Under the pieces are notes generated by a model. It searched no databases. It was not told the origin of the DNA and saw only the letters and a program-made list of their open reading frames with translations. 60,000 nt of DNA from Polytrichum commune (Eukaryota > Streptophyta > Polytrichopsida > Polytrichales > Polytrichaceae), in contig OX485807.1 in the NCBI GenBank assembly GCA_950295325.1, positions 38,286,440-38,346,439 of the forward strand. The letters are read 5' to 3'. Positions 46,373-58,100 of this stretch are shown piece by piece. Made by a program: the position numbers and the translations under genes. The number at the start of each line of letters is the position of its first letter. Position 1 is the first letter of the stretch.

Positions 46373-46420
46373 TCACTGGTCCACATGATTTTTTTTTTGG
46401 GGGGGGGGAGGAGGAGTTAT

Positions 46421-46817
46421 GTTTTGTGACCACTTAATGAGCATGAAAATCTTCACTTTGATGACGAGTGAGATGTTCTTACGAGCTTTGAACATTACAA
46501 GGCAAATGGCTATAGGCATGATTTGGATTTGCTAATCATCTTGTATTAATTGCATGTTTCATATCCTACAAGAAGTGGGTGCAAAGAGAGTAAAGTGTTT
46601 TAATAACACACATCTACTTTAGTAAGAAGGCAAACGCACATTTTTATTAATTGTGCACCCACTTCTCTGAGGATACAAGACACATGATTAGTGTGAGATG
46701 ATTAGCACTTCCAAATCATGACGGTAATCATTGCCTTATTGTTTTTGAGCTCATATGAATATCTTATCTATCGTCAAAGTGGGGATTTTCTTTCTTATGA
46801 AATGGTCACATAGGCCA
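46421..46817. mobile_element. Fold-back element (family E)
   Basis: The two halves are inverted copies meeting near 46620: TTGGATTTGCTAATCATCTT on the left against the inverse around 46700-46725, and AATCTTCACTTTGATGACG against CGTCAAAGTGGGGATTTTC. The whole can fold into one long hairpin. Half-copies lie near 44.4 and 49.9-50.0 kb. Confidence 0.65.
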
Positions 46818-47597
46818 TGTCATTTATGTTGACTATTGAAGCTGAAACAATGAATTCATTTTGAGCAGGTGATCCAATCTTTTTTAAGGACGTTTCTTTT
46901 ATTCATGTCCATTCTTAGATCCACATCTAACTAGACAACATCAAAATTAAGCGTCCAAAATTATATGAATTACAACTACTTATCTTAAAAGTATTTGTTT
47001 CCCTTCAAAATTATCATTTCTTGCAGGAGTGAATTTTAGCTTCAATTTCACATGTTTTAAGTTGATAGGAGCATCCCCACATGATGTACACCAAAGGGGA
47101 GTTCGATCAATTAACTTCATTATTAAATAGAGGAGCCCCTCTAAATGTTCCCATGCATTTACTCTATATGATCACTTTAAGTTGTGGGACCCATGGTCAA
47201 AATTATATGTCACAATACACTAGACTCTACAAAGAACAAGTTGAAATTGAGACTTCATGTGGTCAAAGATTGTGAGATATTCATCATTGATTCCATATAG
47301 AGGTGTTGAAACTCTCCCCTCTATAAATTGCATATTTGAAGGAAAAAGTATTTAGTTAAAGAGAACATGGCACCCTAATTTGATGATAATGAGAACATGT
47401 GTGGGTGCCTACTTTGGTGAAATTCAGCTCGAACTTATTTATCCTTAATGGGGAACATGGACTAGGTAATCATCTTCATTAGCATCCATCTTCCTCCAAC
47501 GAGTCAAAGTAAAGCCAAGGACTCATGGCATCAACCCTCGCAAAATATTACTTTGTTTGTAAACACCATCAATGTTTCATGACCCAAATCTTGAATA
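46818..47597. other. Intergenic DNA
   Basis: No gene or element recognised. Confidence 0.4.
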
Positions 47598-48020
47598 CTA
47601 GGTAACAACGTTCCCAAAGGAGTAGAAAAAAAAAGTTTAAAAAGTATATTTTTAAAAAGTAAAAAAAAAGCTCACATAGTTGGTGAACCGGGTATTTTGG
47701 TTCACAAAGGAATAGAATTAGTAAAGAAAATAACAGAATAAGTCAAGTAACCCACCGTAGTTGATGATAGGGAACAATGTTCACAAAGGAATAGAAAAGG
47801 AAAGAAAAGTAAAGTAACCCACATAGTTGGTGAATAGGTAGCTACGTCCACAACGTAACATAATATAAATAGTAAAGTAAAGTAACCCGCATTGTTGGTA
47901 AATAAGGAAGCAATGTTCACAAAGGAATAGAGAAGAAAAGAGAAGTGAAGTAACGTGCATAGTTGGTAAATAGGCAACAACATTCACAAAGGAATAGAGA
48001 CATAAAGAGAAATAAAATAA
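47598..48020. repeat. Tandem repeat, about 68-80-bp unit, five or six copies
   Basis: Landmarks TTCACAAAGGAATAGA, AAAGTAACCCACATAGTTGG and GGCAACAATG recur at about 47700, 47769, 47840, 47910 and 47980. Open frames on the minus strand across it (with repeated hydrophobic runs) are by-products of the repeat. Confidence 0.8.
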
Positions 48021-48496
48021 TAGGGCCCTCGAGACATGACATTATTGGAAATAAAGACCCCCCCCCCAAAAAAGCAAGCTTATTTTGAACGATGCCGTAT
48101 CTCGAGTGCCTCATCGCTTGTAAAGACTTAGAAGTAATCTTCAAATCACCCACATGTAAAAGGAAAGCATAATGGCCTTTGGCGGGGAGATTACGCAATA
48201 TGAAGGAAATTTCGTTGTGTAAGGCGCTTTGTAATACCAAACATAAATTAGGGCCAGGTCTTTACGTAAACCCACATAAGTCTATTTACTATATATCTCA
48301 TATTTTTCTAACAAATGTCACATTGGTTGTATGGACATTATAAAACATTATTAATCGTACTTGGTAAAAAAAAGACATGAATAATAAATATATATATAGA
48401 GCATCACATAACTCCACATAGTAAGTGACACTAAATACAATATTTATTATAGTCAATCGAATATCATGTAAGTAACTCACGTATACAAGAACGGCA
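48021..48496. mobile_element. MITE D1 copy and flank
   Basis: About 48275-48480 has the D1 landmarks GTTTACTATATATCTC and CATAGTAAGTGACACTAAAT in inverted arrangement. A short C-run and A-run lie at 48058-48073. Confidence 0.5.
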
Positions 48497-48719
48497 AGAG
48501 GGTGTTATTGCATGCAAGCGTACCTCTCATTCATCCAACGTAAAAGCCCCAAAACAATATACATCCCAGAGGTTAATTGCACACCGGAATTAGCTTTAAC
48601 ATCCCTGAATGAGTCTAGCGTAAGTCATTCTAGATGATTCATCCACAAATCTTTAAGGGGGTCAAGTATTTACGTTAGACATATGAGAGGTACGTTCGTA
48701 TGTGATGATTTCCTCTCGC
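48497..48719. mobile_element. MITE family C copy
   Basis: Left TGTTATTGCATGCAAGCGTA with CTCATTCATCCAAC, right end the inverse (GAGAGGTACGTTCGTATGTG). Length about 223 bp, non-coding. Confidence 0.65.
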
Positions 48720-50264
48720 CTACATGAATTAGAGGGCTTATGACTTGCGGTGATCATGTTAGATGTTGTGGTGAAGACCTATTGTCTATTGGTTTATGAC
48801 ATACTCATTCCAAAGTGAACCTCGTTGGACTATCTTCTTAATGTTCTTACGTCAATCCCGTGATCAAAACCATCTTTAAAGAAAAAACAATAAAGAACTT
48901 TGACCAATAAGGATCCCCAATGTTCTCATCTTCAGCTTATATGATTGTCACAAACCCTTGACCAAACAAGAGGGTGTAAAACATGCCAGGAAAGGAAAGG
49001 AAAGAAAAGGAAAAACTAATATCAAACTACAACCGACGTAAATTTGAGCCCATTGACCCCTACCTTGTTTAGGGGTGCGTTTGGTTGGGTGTACTGCCTC
49101 CCTTGGGAATAGATGAACCTATCTAGAGGGCCTTAACAAACCTGGAGGGTCTGTGATTTTATCATCCATCTTTTCTAAGGGTTGACTAAATGGCATCCTA
49201 TGCGATGCACGAGGAGAGTTGATCAGTAGTTACAGATGAACCAATTGAGTTTGAAAAATAATCGGTTGAAGTTGAAGACATTAGAAAGACCACCGACGAT
49301 TTTAGAGGAATTTATAAAGTATTCCCGCAACTTAATAAAGAAAAACCCGAACGATGTCAACACGTAACCGGTTGGACTTGGAAACACTACTAGGATCTTG
49401 ACCGACTATGCTCAAAAACCTCCCCCCCCCCCCACACTTTGGGTTCCATATTACTAAGTTAGCAATTTTGGATCGGTTTTTCAAATGTGGTTCAACATTC
49501 AAGTGTTTGTTCGGGTGTCAGGCCTTTAATGGAAGCCTGACAACTATCATCACCAAAATCTCTCTCTTGCAACTCACAACTTGCCATGCCTAGTTTACGG
49601 TTGGCCTGCCTATATGACTCCTAAATGCCCAAACATTGAGTGTTTCCATTGTATAAGTTACATAGGTGGAAGTCAAACTCTAGTTGGCCAAATCCTTTCA
49701 TCAACCGAGTTAATGGCGTTTTGTTTTTTGGGCATGGCCGCATTAACTTCCTTCAACTAAAAAATCGTTGTCCTCGATCTTGTTCCGTAGTCTCACCATG
49801 AAAAAGCACCCACGTAGCAATTAGGTTGATGTGAGTTAAGGAAGATGGGTGTTGAATGGTCACTTTTTGTTTTGTTTTTTTCCAACTAGCCCACATCTCC
49901 TAGGATACGGAAACATGTGATTAGTACAAGATGGTTAGCGAATCTAAATTGAGGTTTGTTGTCACTTTCCTCATCGTTTATGAAGCTCATATGAATATCA
50001 TGTTCATTATGAAAGTGAAGATTATCATGTTCATTAAATGGTCATATAGGTTCCTCTAATGATGTTGACTATTGGGTTTAGAATGGTTTTTGTATTATGA
50101 GCATTATGATTTAATCTCTTTTGAACTTGCGCAATTTTGGTATATGCTTTTGGAGTCACACAAACCCCATATCACTCAAATACAAGTGTCCTAATAAGAC
50201 AAGTAATTGATGCAGGAGTTGTCTACCTTTACCCTTGAAGTTTCCAAAGGCCCATTTTGGCGGT
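48720..50264. other. Intergenic DNA with AACCGG and family E pieces
   Basis: About 49215-49420 is an AACCGG-family segment in inverted orientation (ATCGGTTGAAGTTG, TTTTAGAGGAATTT, ACTACTAGGATCTTGACC), followed by a C-run near 49423-49433. A family E half-copy lies at about 49905-50060. No gene. Confidence 0.45.
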
Positions 50265-50499
50265 GAGAGGGAGTTATTGCATACGAGTGTATCTCTCATT
50301 TGTCCAACGCAATGCACTAAAATAGTATATAGGCTAGAGATTATTTTTACATAGAATATGACACCATGACTAGCTTCAAACACCTATATTTGTCTAGCAG
50401 GACACATTTGGAATGAACCAACCATGAAACTTTTAGAGGGTAGGTTTTAGTGATACGGGTGGATGAGAGGTATGCTCATATGCAATAGTTCCATCGCAC
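50265..50499. mobile_element. MITE family C copy
   Basis: Left GAGAGGGAGTTATTGCATAC, right GGATGAGAGGTATGCTCATA, inverted relative to each other. Confidence 0.6.
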
Positions 50500-51204
50500 C
50501 CATTTTGGCAAGAGATGTTTAATGTGACCCTATGTAAAGGGTACTTACTTATCCTTTTCATTAATCTTCTTCAATTAAACCAATAAATGTTTGGAAAGGA
50601 AATGCAAAGAGATTTGGGCTTGTACAAATGACTTGAATTAAAACTTGTTCCTTGCACATTTGATCATTATGCCAAAAATAATTTTACTCTTTCACATTCC
50701 TCTTTGTGATAGCTTGTGTTCAACACACTACCATCCTCGCATACCAACTAAGAATGAGTTCTAAAACTAGTTGAGGACTTGTGCAAAATGTCATGTGGAC
50801 CATGCAATGGTACTAAGAAGTTGGATCCATTTTAAAGCTTAAACAAACATGCATACCACTTTCTATCTTTCTTTCTTTTTAAGAACCTCATTATCACATG
50901 TCCTCACATCATTGTAGAAATAAAGCAAGTTGTAAGCAATTGTCTCATCATGCTAGCAATTGCAAGGATCACAAAGTTTATCATTCCAAGTTCTACTAGA
51001 ATCAAAGTTGAGGACAAAAGCAATAATAGGTCAAAGTGAAGACTCTCGTTCTACTCAAGTGATCACATATGCCATCCTAGTTGTTCTAATTATTGAACCT
51101 ACAACGGTGAACATGTTTTGAGTACATAGTCTAATCTCATCATAACACATATCTTTTTGCCATCTATTCTTAATTACAAACCTCAACATATTTCACTCAA
51201 CCAT
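50500..51204. other. Intergenic DNA
   Basis: Nothing recognised apart from short AT-rich runs. Confidence 0.4.
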
Positions 51205-51449
51205 AGAGAGAGAGAGAGAGGAAATTATTGCATATGAGTGCACCTCCCAACATAAAAAACTTAAAATAGTATGCATCCCAAAACTTATTGTTTTTACTTG
51301 ATTCGACACCGGGATTAACTTCAAAGACCCCGAATTAATCCAATTTAAGTCAATTGAAGATGAATCAGCCACAACCTTGTATGGGGTCAAGTTTTTACTA
51401 TGTTGGATGGATGAGAGGTACGTTGGTATGTGATAATTCCCTCTCTCTG
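51205..51449. mobile_element. MITE family C copy with GA start
   Basis: Begins with a GA tract, then ATTATTGCATATGAGTGCAC, and ends with the inverse (GAGAGGTACGTTGGTATGTG). Confidence 0.6.
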
Positions 51450-51492
51450 CCATAGGTACCTGCCCAATTGAAGAAGCCTACACTACACTACA

Positions 51493-51890
51493 CTACACTA
51501 AGTATTTGCATCTAGTGTCACCCATTCCTATTTGACTTGCTCAATTCTAATTGTATACTGCCCGGGTAGTGTCGCCAACACTAAACTAGAAACCTAACAT
51601 CATTTGTCATTTCTTGTAAAGATTTATGGGCACTATAGACTCATGATGTTGCAATTACTGTCACTCACTAAGTGATTTTTCATCTAAATTTCAATCATCC
51701 ATGACAACATTTCATTACAAAAATGTTGAGATGCAAAATACACCAAACTTTTTGTTTCAATAACGGGCATGGGTTTCCTCCAAATTTCAATCATCCATGA
51801 CAATAGTTGTTCACTTATTCATAAGAAGTATCATTAGAAAAAGTCACCATAGTGACATAAAATACCATACGACACTAAACACAAAAATAT
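51493..51890. mobile_element. Inverted-repeat MITE, family D2 copy 4 (reverse)
   Basis: Preceded by a CACTA-type pentamer run (CACTACACTACACTA). It shares CACTAAGTGATTTTTCATC and ATTCATAAGAAGTATCAT with the other D2 copies. A short internal duplication is present near 51700-51800. Confidence 0.6.
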
Positions 51891-52100
51891 ATTGTGGTAA
51901 CCATATAGTAAGAAGGCCCACTTACTTACTTAATTTCCCTCCCTCTCCTCATTGCAACATGTGAGCACTCATACCAACTATGATGACATGCTTGGGGAAG
52001 TTTGACAAGGTTCGGGAGGGAATGAGATTCTCTTCCATCGAGATAACACTCGAACCATGCACTGGAACACAAAAGCGCTTAATGTGGGCTTATTAACACA
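51891..52100. other. Intergenic DNA
   Basis: No feature recognised. Confidence 0.35.
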
Positions 52101-52921
52101 TGTTTAGGTTGGTTTTGGTCCGAGATGACCCTAAACTACTGGGTGATAGTGGAGAGATACCTGCTTTCCAAACGGAGTGGTTGGTGGTTCGATTCCCGTT
52201 GTGAAATCTTCTCTTTACTTGACGGTAAAAACTAGATAGGAAGGTAGGAAGCCAAGAGCCCACCCACCGCAAGGTAGGCAGTGAACCCCACCTTGCACCA
52301 AGAGGGTTCTTGAGCAGGGTAGGGCTAACATGCTCAAATTCATGTCGGATTGCTTGACGTTGGTTACTTATTTGTTTAGGTTGTTTTGGTCCGAGATGAC
52401 CCTAAACTACTGGGTGATAGTGGAGAGATACCTGCTTTCCAAACGGAGTGGTTGGTGGTTCGATTCCCGTTGTGAAATCTTCTCTTTACTTGACGGTAAA
52501 AACTAGATAGGAAGGTAGGAAGCCAAGAGCCCACCCACCACAAGGTAGGCAGTAAACCCCACCCTGTACCAAGAGGGCTCTTGAACATGGTAGGGCTAAC
52601 ATGCTCAAATTCACGTCGGATTGCATGACGTGGGTTACTTATTTGTTTAGGTTGTTCTAGTCTGAGATGACCCTAAACTACTGGGTGATAGTGGAGAGTT
52701 ACACATTTCTGAATGAAGTGGTTGGTGATTCGATTCCCGTTGTGAAAATTTCTCTCTACTTGACGGTAAAAACTAGCTAGGTAGGTAGGAAACCAAGAGC
52801 CCACCCACCGTAAGGCAGGCAGTGAACCCCACCCTACACCAAGAGGGTTCTTGAACAGGGTAGGGCTAACATGCTCAAATTCATGTCAAATGGCCTGACA
52901 TTGGTTACTTATTTGTTTAAG
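52101..52921 (+). repeat. Tandem array of three SINE-family units (271 bp)
   Basis: Units start with TGTTTAGGTTG at 52101, 52373 and 52644, and the last ends near 52914. Each contains the SINE head (GAGATGACCCTAAACTACTG) and an exact or near B box (GGTTCGATTCC at 52186-52196 and 52457-52467; GATTCGATTCC in the third). A longer 3' body follows than in the SINE at 35569-35760. The units are 90% or more alike and lack poly(A) between them, so the array grew by unequal exchange, not by three retropositions. Confidence 0.88.
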
Positions 52922-53735
52922 TTGTTCAGCTAACTTGATTTGTTTTGGTTATATCGGGTGCACCCAAGAGAACTTGCCAAACTCTCTTTCTCCGGTCCCC
53001 GTGGCCTCGATGTTTTGGTTTTTGGCATGGAAATTAACGAGTTTCAAACATCTCCCAATCCAATAGAGTAAAATAACATGAAATGAGGTGAGCACTCATC
53101 AGCAGGGAACACTTTGAGTAACAAGAAGAGTCCATCTCTGTTTGCGGCATTTCAGCCGCAAATCTGAGTTCACATTTACTTTACACATCTTCCGCAACCT
53201 ATCTGAACTAGCCCAGTGTACTCCTCCTCGAACCTCTCGTGATGATCACCGCGGAGATTGACGTAGCTTAACTTGATTGCCAATTGGGACTCCTCCACAA
53301 GAACAACGTCATCATCATCATCATCAGAAGAAGAAGGAAAGAAAGAAAGAATGAATGAATGAATGAATGAATGTGCAGAGGTCGGAAGTGTAGCAGGGGA
53401 GAGAGAGAAGAGAGAGAGGATCAGATGCGTCGTTGTATTATTAGCTACCACTGAGTCAGTCAGTGTTGTCGGCCGCGGTGTCAAATCTCTTGTGTGGCCA
53501 GCCACTCTTATATAGGAAGTGTAGAGTAGTGATCTTGAAAGTCGAGTCAAGCCCATCCTACTTTTAAAAACCTCCCTCCTCACCCTTTGCTGCCTTCACA
53601 TGTGTCCGCCTCCGCCATAGCAGCGGCCACTTCTTCATCCTCTTTCTCAACTCCTCTAGGTACATGCTTCACTTAACTTTCCTACATCAATGCATGCCTG
53701 GGCTATGTTTTTGTTGTTGGTGTCCTTCCACATTT
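52922..53735. other. Intergenic DNA with GAAT and GA microsatellites
   Basis: Contains an ATC triplet run (53309-53323), a GAAT run (53349-53373) and a GA tract (53398-53418). On the minus strand a TATATAAG element lies at 53507-53516. The long minus-strand frame across this region starts upstream of that element and is not credible as a protein. Confidence 0.45.
53507..53516 (-). promoter_or_regulatory. Possible TATA box, minus strand
   Basis: The minus strand reads CCTATATAAG. It is followed downstream by CT-rich sequence typical of plant 5' untranslated regions. No convincing coding sequence follows within the window, so the transcript, if any, is unknown. Confidence 0.25.
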
Positions 53736-53982
53736 TCAGTAGGTACTAATTGTCACACTCGGGGGGCTTAATCGTCGGAGCCAGCGGTGGGGTTGAGTGT
53801 GGGTGGGTGGGTGGGTGAGTGAGTGAATTGGAGCTTGTTGGTTGATGATGATGGTGATGAGGTTGATGATGGGGGAGAGTTTGGGTGTGTACGTTCGGGG
53901 TTTTCGTATTGGTACTTGATGATGATGGACTTGGGTTACTAGCGGGGGGTATGGTTGGGTGAGTGGAATGTGAGGTGCCGTG

Positions 53983-54024
<42 letters not shown>

Positions 54025-54681
54025 TGTGAGTTTTGAGTGTTGGATTGATGGCTGTGTGTGTGTGTGTGTGTGGGGGGGGGGTGTTGTTTCGAATTGGTAC
54101 TTGATGATGATGCACTTGGGTTAGGGGAGGTAGGTATGCTTGGTTGAGTGGAATTTGAAGTGCTGTGTGTGTGTTTTGAGTGAGAGAGAGTGTGAGAGTT
54201 GGAGAGGGTGTTTTGAGTGTTGGATTGAGGTTGAGAGTGTTTGGTTTCTGGTTGTGGATGTGGGCGGTCTTGAGGAGAGATTAGTTGTGATGTGACGAAG
54301 TGGAGAGTAACTATTGGCTGCCACTTGTGTGTTAGGTGGACTTGAATTTTTGAGGTTTCGGAGTGCGTTGGGTGGGTTTCATTGGTTGATTCGGTGGATG
54401 ATCCATATGGGTAGATAGGGAACAAGACTTTGCAGCTTGACACATGCGTTTGAGCTTTTGCTTGCTTGTTGTTGTTGTTGTTGGTGTGAGTATAGGCAGC
54501 AGAGGAGCAGAAGAAGAAGAGCTTGAAGAGCGTCAAACGTACACTCACATACATACCCTCAGTCGCCTCCGGTGCACAATTGTTTTGAGGACCGAAGAAG
54601 AAGGGAGAATAGCCTCGTACTCGTACCTGCCGTCTTCTTCTTCCATAAAGGGCGGGGTTCATCGAGGTTTTTAGAGAAGAG
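53736..54681. repeat. Microsatellite-rich DNA upstream of the host gene
   Basis: GA tract at about 53988-54020, TG tract at 54053-54071, a G-run at 54072-54080, and many GTGGGTG and GATGATG runs. The sequence is strongly strand-asymmetric (G and T on +). No gene. Confidence 0.6.
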
Positions 54682-54683
54682 TA

Positions 54684-54690
54684 CATAAAA
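54684..54690 (+). promoter_or_regulatory. Possible TATA-like box of the host gene
   Basis: CATAAAA lies about 470 bp before the start codon at 55158, followed by purine-rich sequence and a TTGAG pentamer run (54836-54857). It fits a core promoter with a long 5' leader, but there is no independent support. Confidence 0.2.
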
Positions 54691-55157
54691 GAGTACCCTA
54701 CCGGCCTAGTATTGAGCCCAAAGATTACATACCAATTTTTATTACTTATCACAAGCGGCGAAGCTCTCAGAGGGAGCGAGAGAAGAAGGTTGTTGACGTG
54801 TACTTAGGCAAAGGTAATTGCTACAGCCGTGTGTTGAGTTGAGTTGAGTTGAGTTGAACTCAGTTCAGTGCAGTTGGTTCTCGACCTCTTTGGTGGACAG
54901 CTGGACACCCCCCCTCCCCTCCCCCCCCCCCGGGAGAAGAAAGGAGGTGTAGATCAATTCGCTTATGGAAGAAGGAAGTGGCAAAGGAATGATGACGATG
55001 CAAATCTTTTACTCCGCAATGGAAGGGTCGTCATGAGGAGGATGGATGGTAAAATGGAGAATACATAGCAGAGTGCAACAATTTCTTCCTCACTGAGTCA
55101 ATCAATCGTCGATTATTCTTTCTTCTTGGCAAGGCAAGGGGAAGGGGGTTGGGGAAG

Positions 55158-58100
55158 ATGGACGCTATAGCCATTGAGCAAGTGCAGAAGCCTGTAATCA
55201 CCAGCCCCAGTGAATGGGAGGAATCGTACCGGCCTCTGCCTTACCTTTTCTTTGGCCTCTTGATCACATGGTCAGTGCTGGTGTTTGTGTGGACTCTCAA
55301 CACTTGGACTAAGCGGCGATGGCAGGTAAATAAAAGAAGTATTATAAGGATATTACTCCACCTAGTTCCCTGTTTTTAACCCTCTTTTGAACTACTTCAT
55401 GGTGAAACGCATGGGTTGCCATGACGGACAGGCTATGGAGGGTGGATGGGGTTAATATAATTGTCAGTAGTGGAGATTCAAGTGATGAAGAAGGTGAGGG
55501 TAGTCTGGTGATCACGTGCCTGGGTCTCCTAATAATGGCGCAGGGTTATGTTCGCAAATCCCCCGGACTTTGGTTTACCAAATTTCTACCGGTCCGGTAG
55601 AACATAGATTAGAGGATTATGTTCTACCATATCCTCGGCAATAGAACTATATATGTCCCTGAGGAACAGGTCCGGATTCATTTCCTATGTTCTTTCGAAC
55701 TCAGGGAGCCATGAGAGGGGCATTCGAAACCTGCAAGTACTCGATGATGGATGATGATCTTTTCCTGTTCTTGATGATTATCGAGAAGACGGATGTGTCT
55801 GGGTTTCTTAATAATGGCGCAGGGTTAACTTCGCAAATTCCCTGGACTTTGGGTTACCAAAGATTAACCGGTGCGGCAGTAAAACATAGATTAAAGGATC
55901 ATGTTCTACCATTTCTTTGGCAATAGAAATGTGTATGTCCCTAAGGAACAAGTCCGGATTCATTTCCTATGTTCTTCGAACTCAGGGAGCCATCAGAAGG
56001 GCATTCGAAATCTTCATGCAAGTACTCGATGATGGATGATCTGTTGTTCTCCATTTTGACAAGCTGAATTGATGGGGGTGAATTGCAGACCAGTAATCTG
56101 CAGTGGGTGCTGACAGCCGTTCCGGTGCTCAAGTCACTAGTACTTGGACTCTCCTTCATTTTCTGGTATGTTTCTTGGTCGGTGCAATCACTTAAGGTTC
56201 TACTCCACCGTGCTTTTTTTCCTTTTTTTCTTTTTTCTTCTTTTGGGGTCCAATGAGGTCGTGCTGTGAGCATGGCTACAAGAATGTGCCATTTGAATTC
56301 CTTCCCTTGTTCGGTGGGAGATGATGAGGTTACTTTCTTTTGCTACTGACAATATTTCTCATTACTTCGACAGAAAGGGTCAAGGTGTAAGAAGACGGCG
56401 AGTAGGTTCAATGCAGGCTAGTTGAGTCTTGAGGGTATAATATCACATGATAGAAAGTTTTTAGGTCAACGCCAAGTTGTGTCATTCGAAGTCAGTATAT
56501 GATGTTTTTCTTAGTTTCCATTCTACACTGTTTTTTCTGGGTGCAGGTATTCGTGCCTGAATTTGAGCACATGTTCATTCTGGGTAGCCTTTGGAGTATT
56601 TGTTTCACGGATCTTCTTCGAGACTGCGTGCTTTGTCGCCTTTTTGTTGATAGCCCATGGCTACTGTATCATGCATGAGCAGCTCTCTGTGAATGAACGA
56701 CGCAGCATTGCTGGCCTTGCCTCGCTCTTGTATTTGACGCTCACCGGCTACAAAGCAGCTGTCCCTCAATTTGCTGTAATTTTCCAAGCACACTACCCAT
56801 TCTTGCTCATGAAGGTTATCAGGATGGGCTTGGTTATCTTTAAATCCTCATTTGGGCATTGAGAGCAAGGGAGGTTTTGTTCATTCATTAGGGAATTCAG
56901 AGTTTCACTGGAGAGGAGTTTGAGGATGGGAAAACATCTTAAAGCCCACCTCGTTCCTTGGATCTTTTATTATTTACCTGCTTTTGTGTTCTTTTGACCG
57001 GTTCCAGATTGATTGCAGCAGTCAAAAGGAACCTTTAGAGCTTTCATGCTCTTTTTAGCCTTAAGGATTTTGATAGCGTTTGTGTTACTTCTAGTTGGAT
57101 TTTTATACTGTAGATTTAACCAAGAAGGCTAGGAGCCTATCATGTACTAAACCCTTGGGCGTGTAACACCCTTGCGTACATTTTGACTTCCTAGAGCCAT
57201 CTGTGGTGTGGTTCTTGTAAAGGTGATCAAAACTGAACAGTTGTGTCTCATTTTGTTGTGCAGGTTCTTGTAGTCCTCATTTATGGGGCACTTCTTTATA
57301 TCATAATGGCGCACATTGCACGCAACCTGTCAATGCTCAGGGAGCAGCTGCAGCAGATCCAGGATGAGGGCGTCCACATGATGCACACGGCCGTTTACAC
57401 CAAGTATACAATGTTTAAGTAAGCTTCTTCATAGGTCATCATCACATATCAAGAAATTTGAATTTGCACTCTTTTCTCTGGCATCTCATTGTTTGAGGTT
57501 GACGAAATGACCTAAGAGCATGATATTAAAATTAGCTACTTGCTGTGGCTGGGAGCTCACTCTAAGATGTTTGTTCATTTTCTGTATGCAGGACATTTCA
57601 GCGCGCAATGCTGATAATGGTGGTTGTTGAGATCCTGGTGAGTAATTATTTAAACAGTAGATTTTCTTGAGCACTTTGGAGAGAGGAGAAGGCTATATTT
57701 TTAATTTATCATTGTATACTTTCTCAAACTGATGTTAAGATCGGTAGAGTCTAGCTTGTAGCCCGGCCCAACTGTTTTTAGCCATGATGAAAAGTTAGTA
57801 TGAGCACTTGTAATTTGATCACAAGCTGTTCAGTTTCTTCATTTGAAGTGAGTATTGGTGTGTTTGGCCAACACTGCTATCAAATTGTACAATTCTTCTA
57901 GAGTATGATGTTTTAAATGTATAAATGCTCAGTACCTTGTGCTTTCTTGTTCTGAACAGATGCATGCCCATTCAGAAGGCCTGGCAAATGAGTACTGGAT
58001 TCGGCTTCTGATTCGTGAGTTTGCGGAGATTAGTATCTTCTTCTACATTGGGTATGGATACGTCCAAGGGTCCTTGTCTTTTCTATCCAGAGCTTTTTGT

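Noticed and set aside
47702-48240. Minus-strand open frames with repeated hydrophobic runs
   Set aside because: Produced by the tandem repeat at 47598-48020.
52101-52921. Functional tRNA genes at the B boxes
   Set aside because: The B box is exact but no acceptor stem or cloverleaf can be paired, and the unit has a long unrelated body; SINE heads fit better.
53176-53583. A 135-codon minus-strand open frame with an acidic run
   Set aside because: Its ATG lies upstream of the only TATA-like element and the acidic run comes from a GAT triplet tract. No motif.
53736-54752. A 338-codon minus-strand open frame
   Set aside because: It is made of GA, TG and GATG microsatellites read as Ser/Thr/His/Pro-rich sequence. 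No domain, and it overlaps the leader of the host gene.
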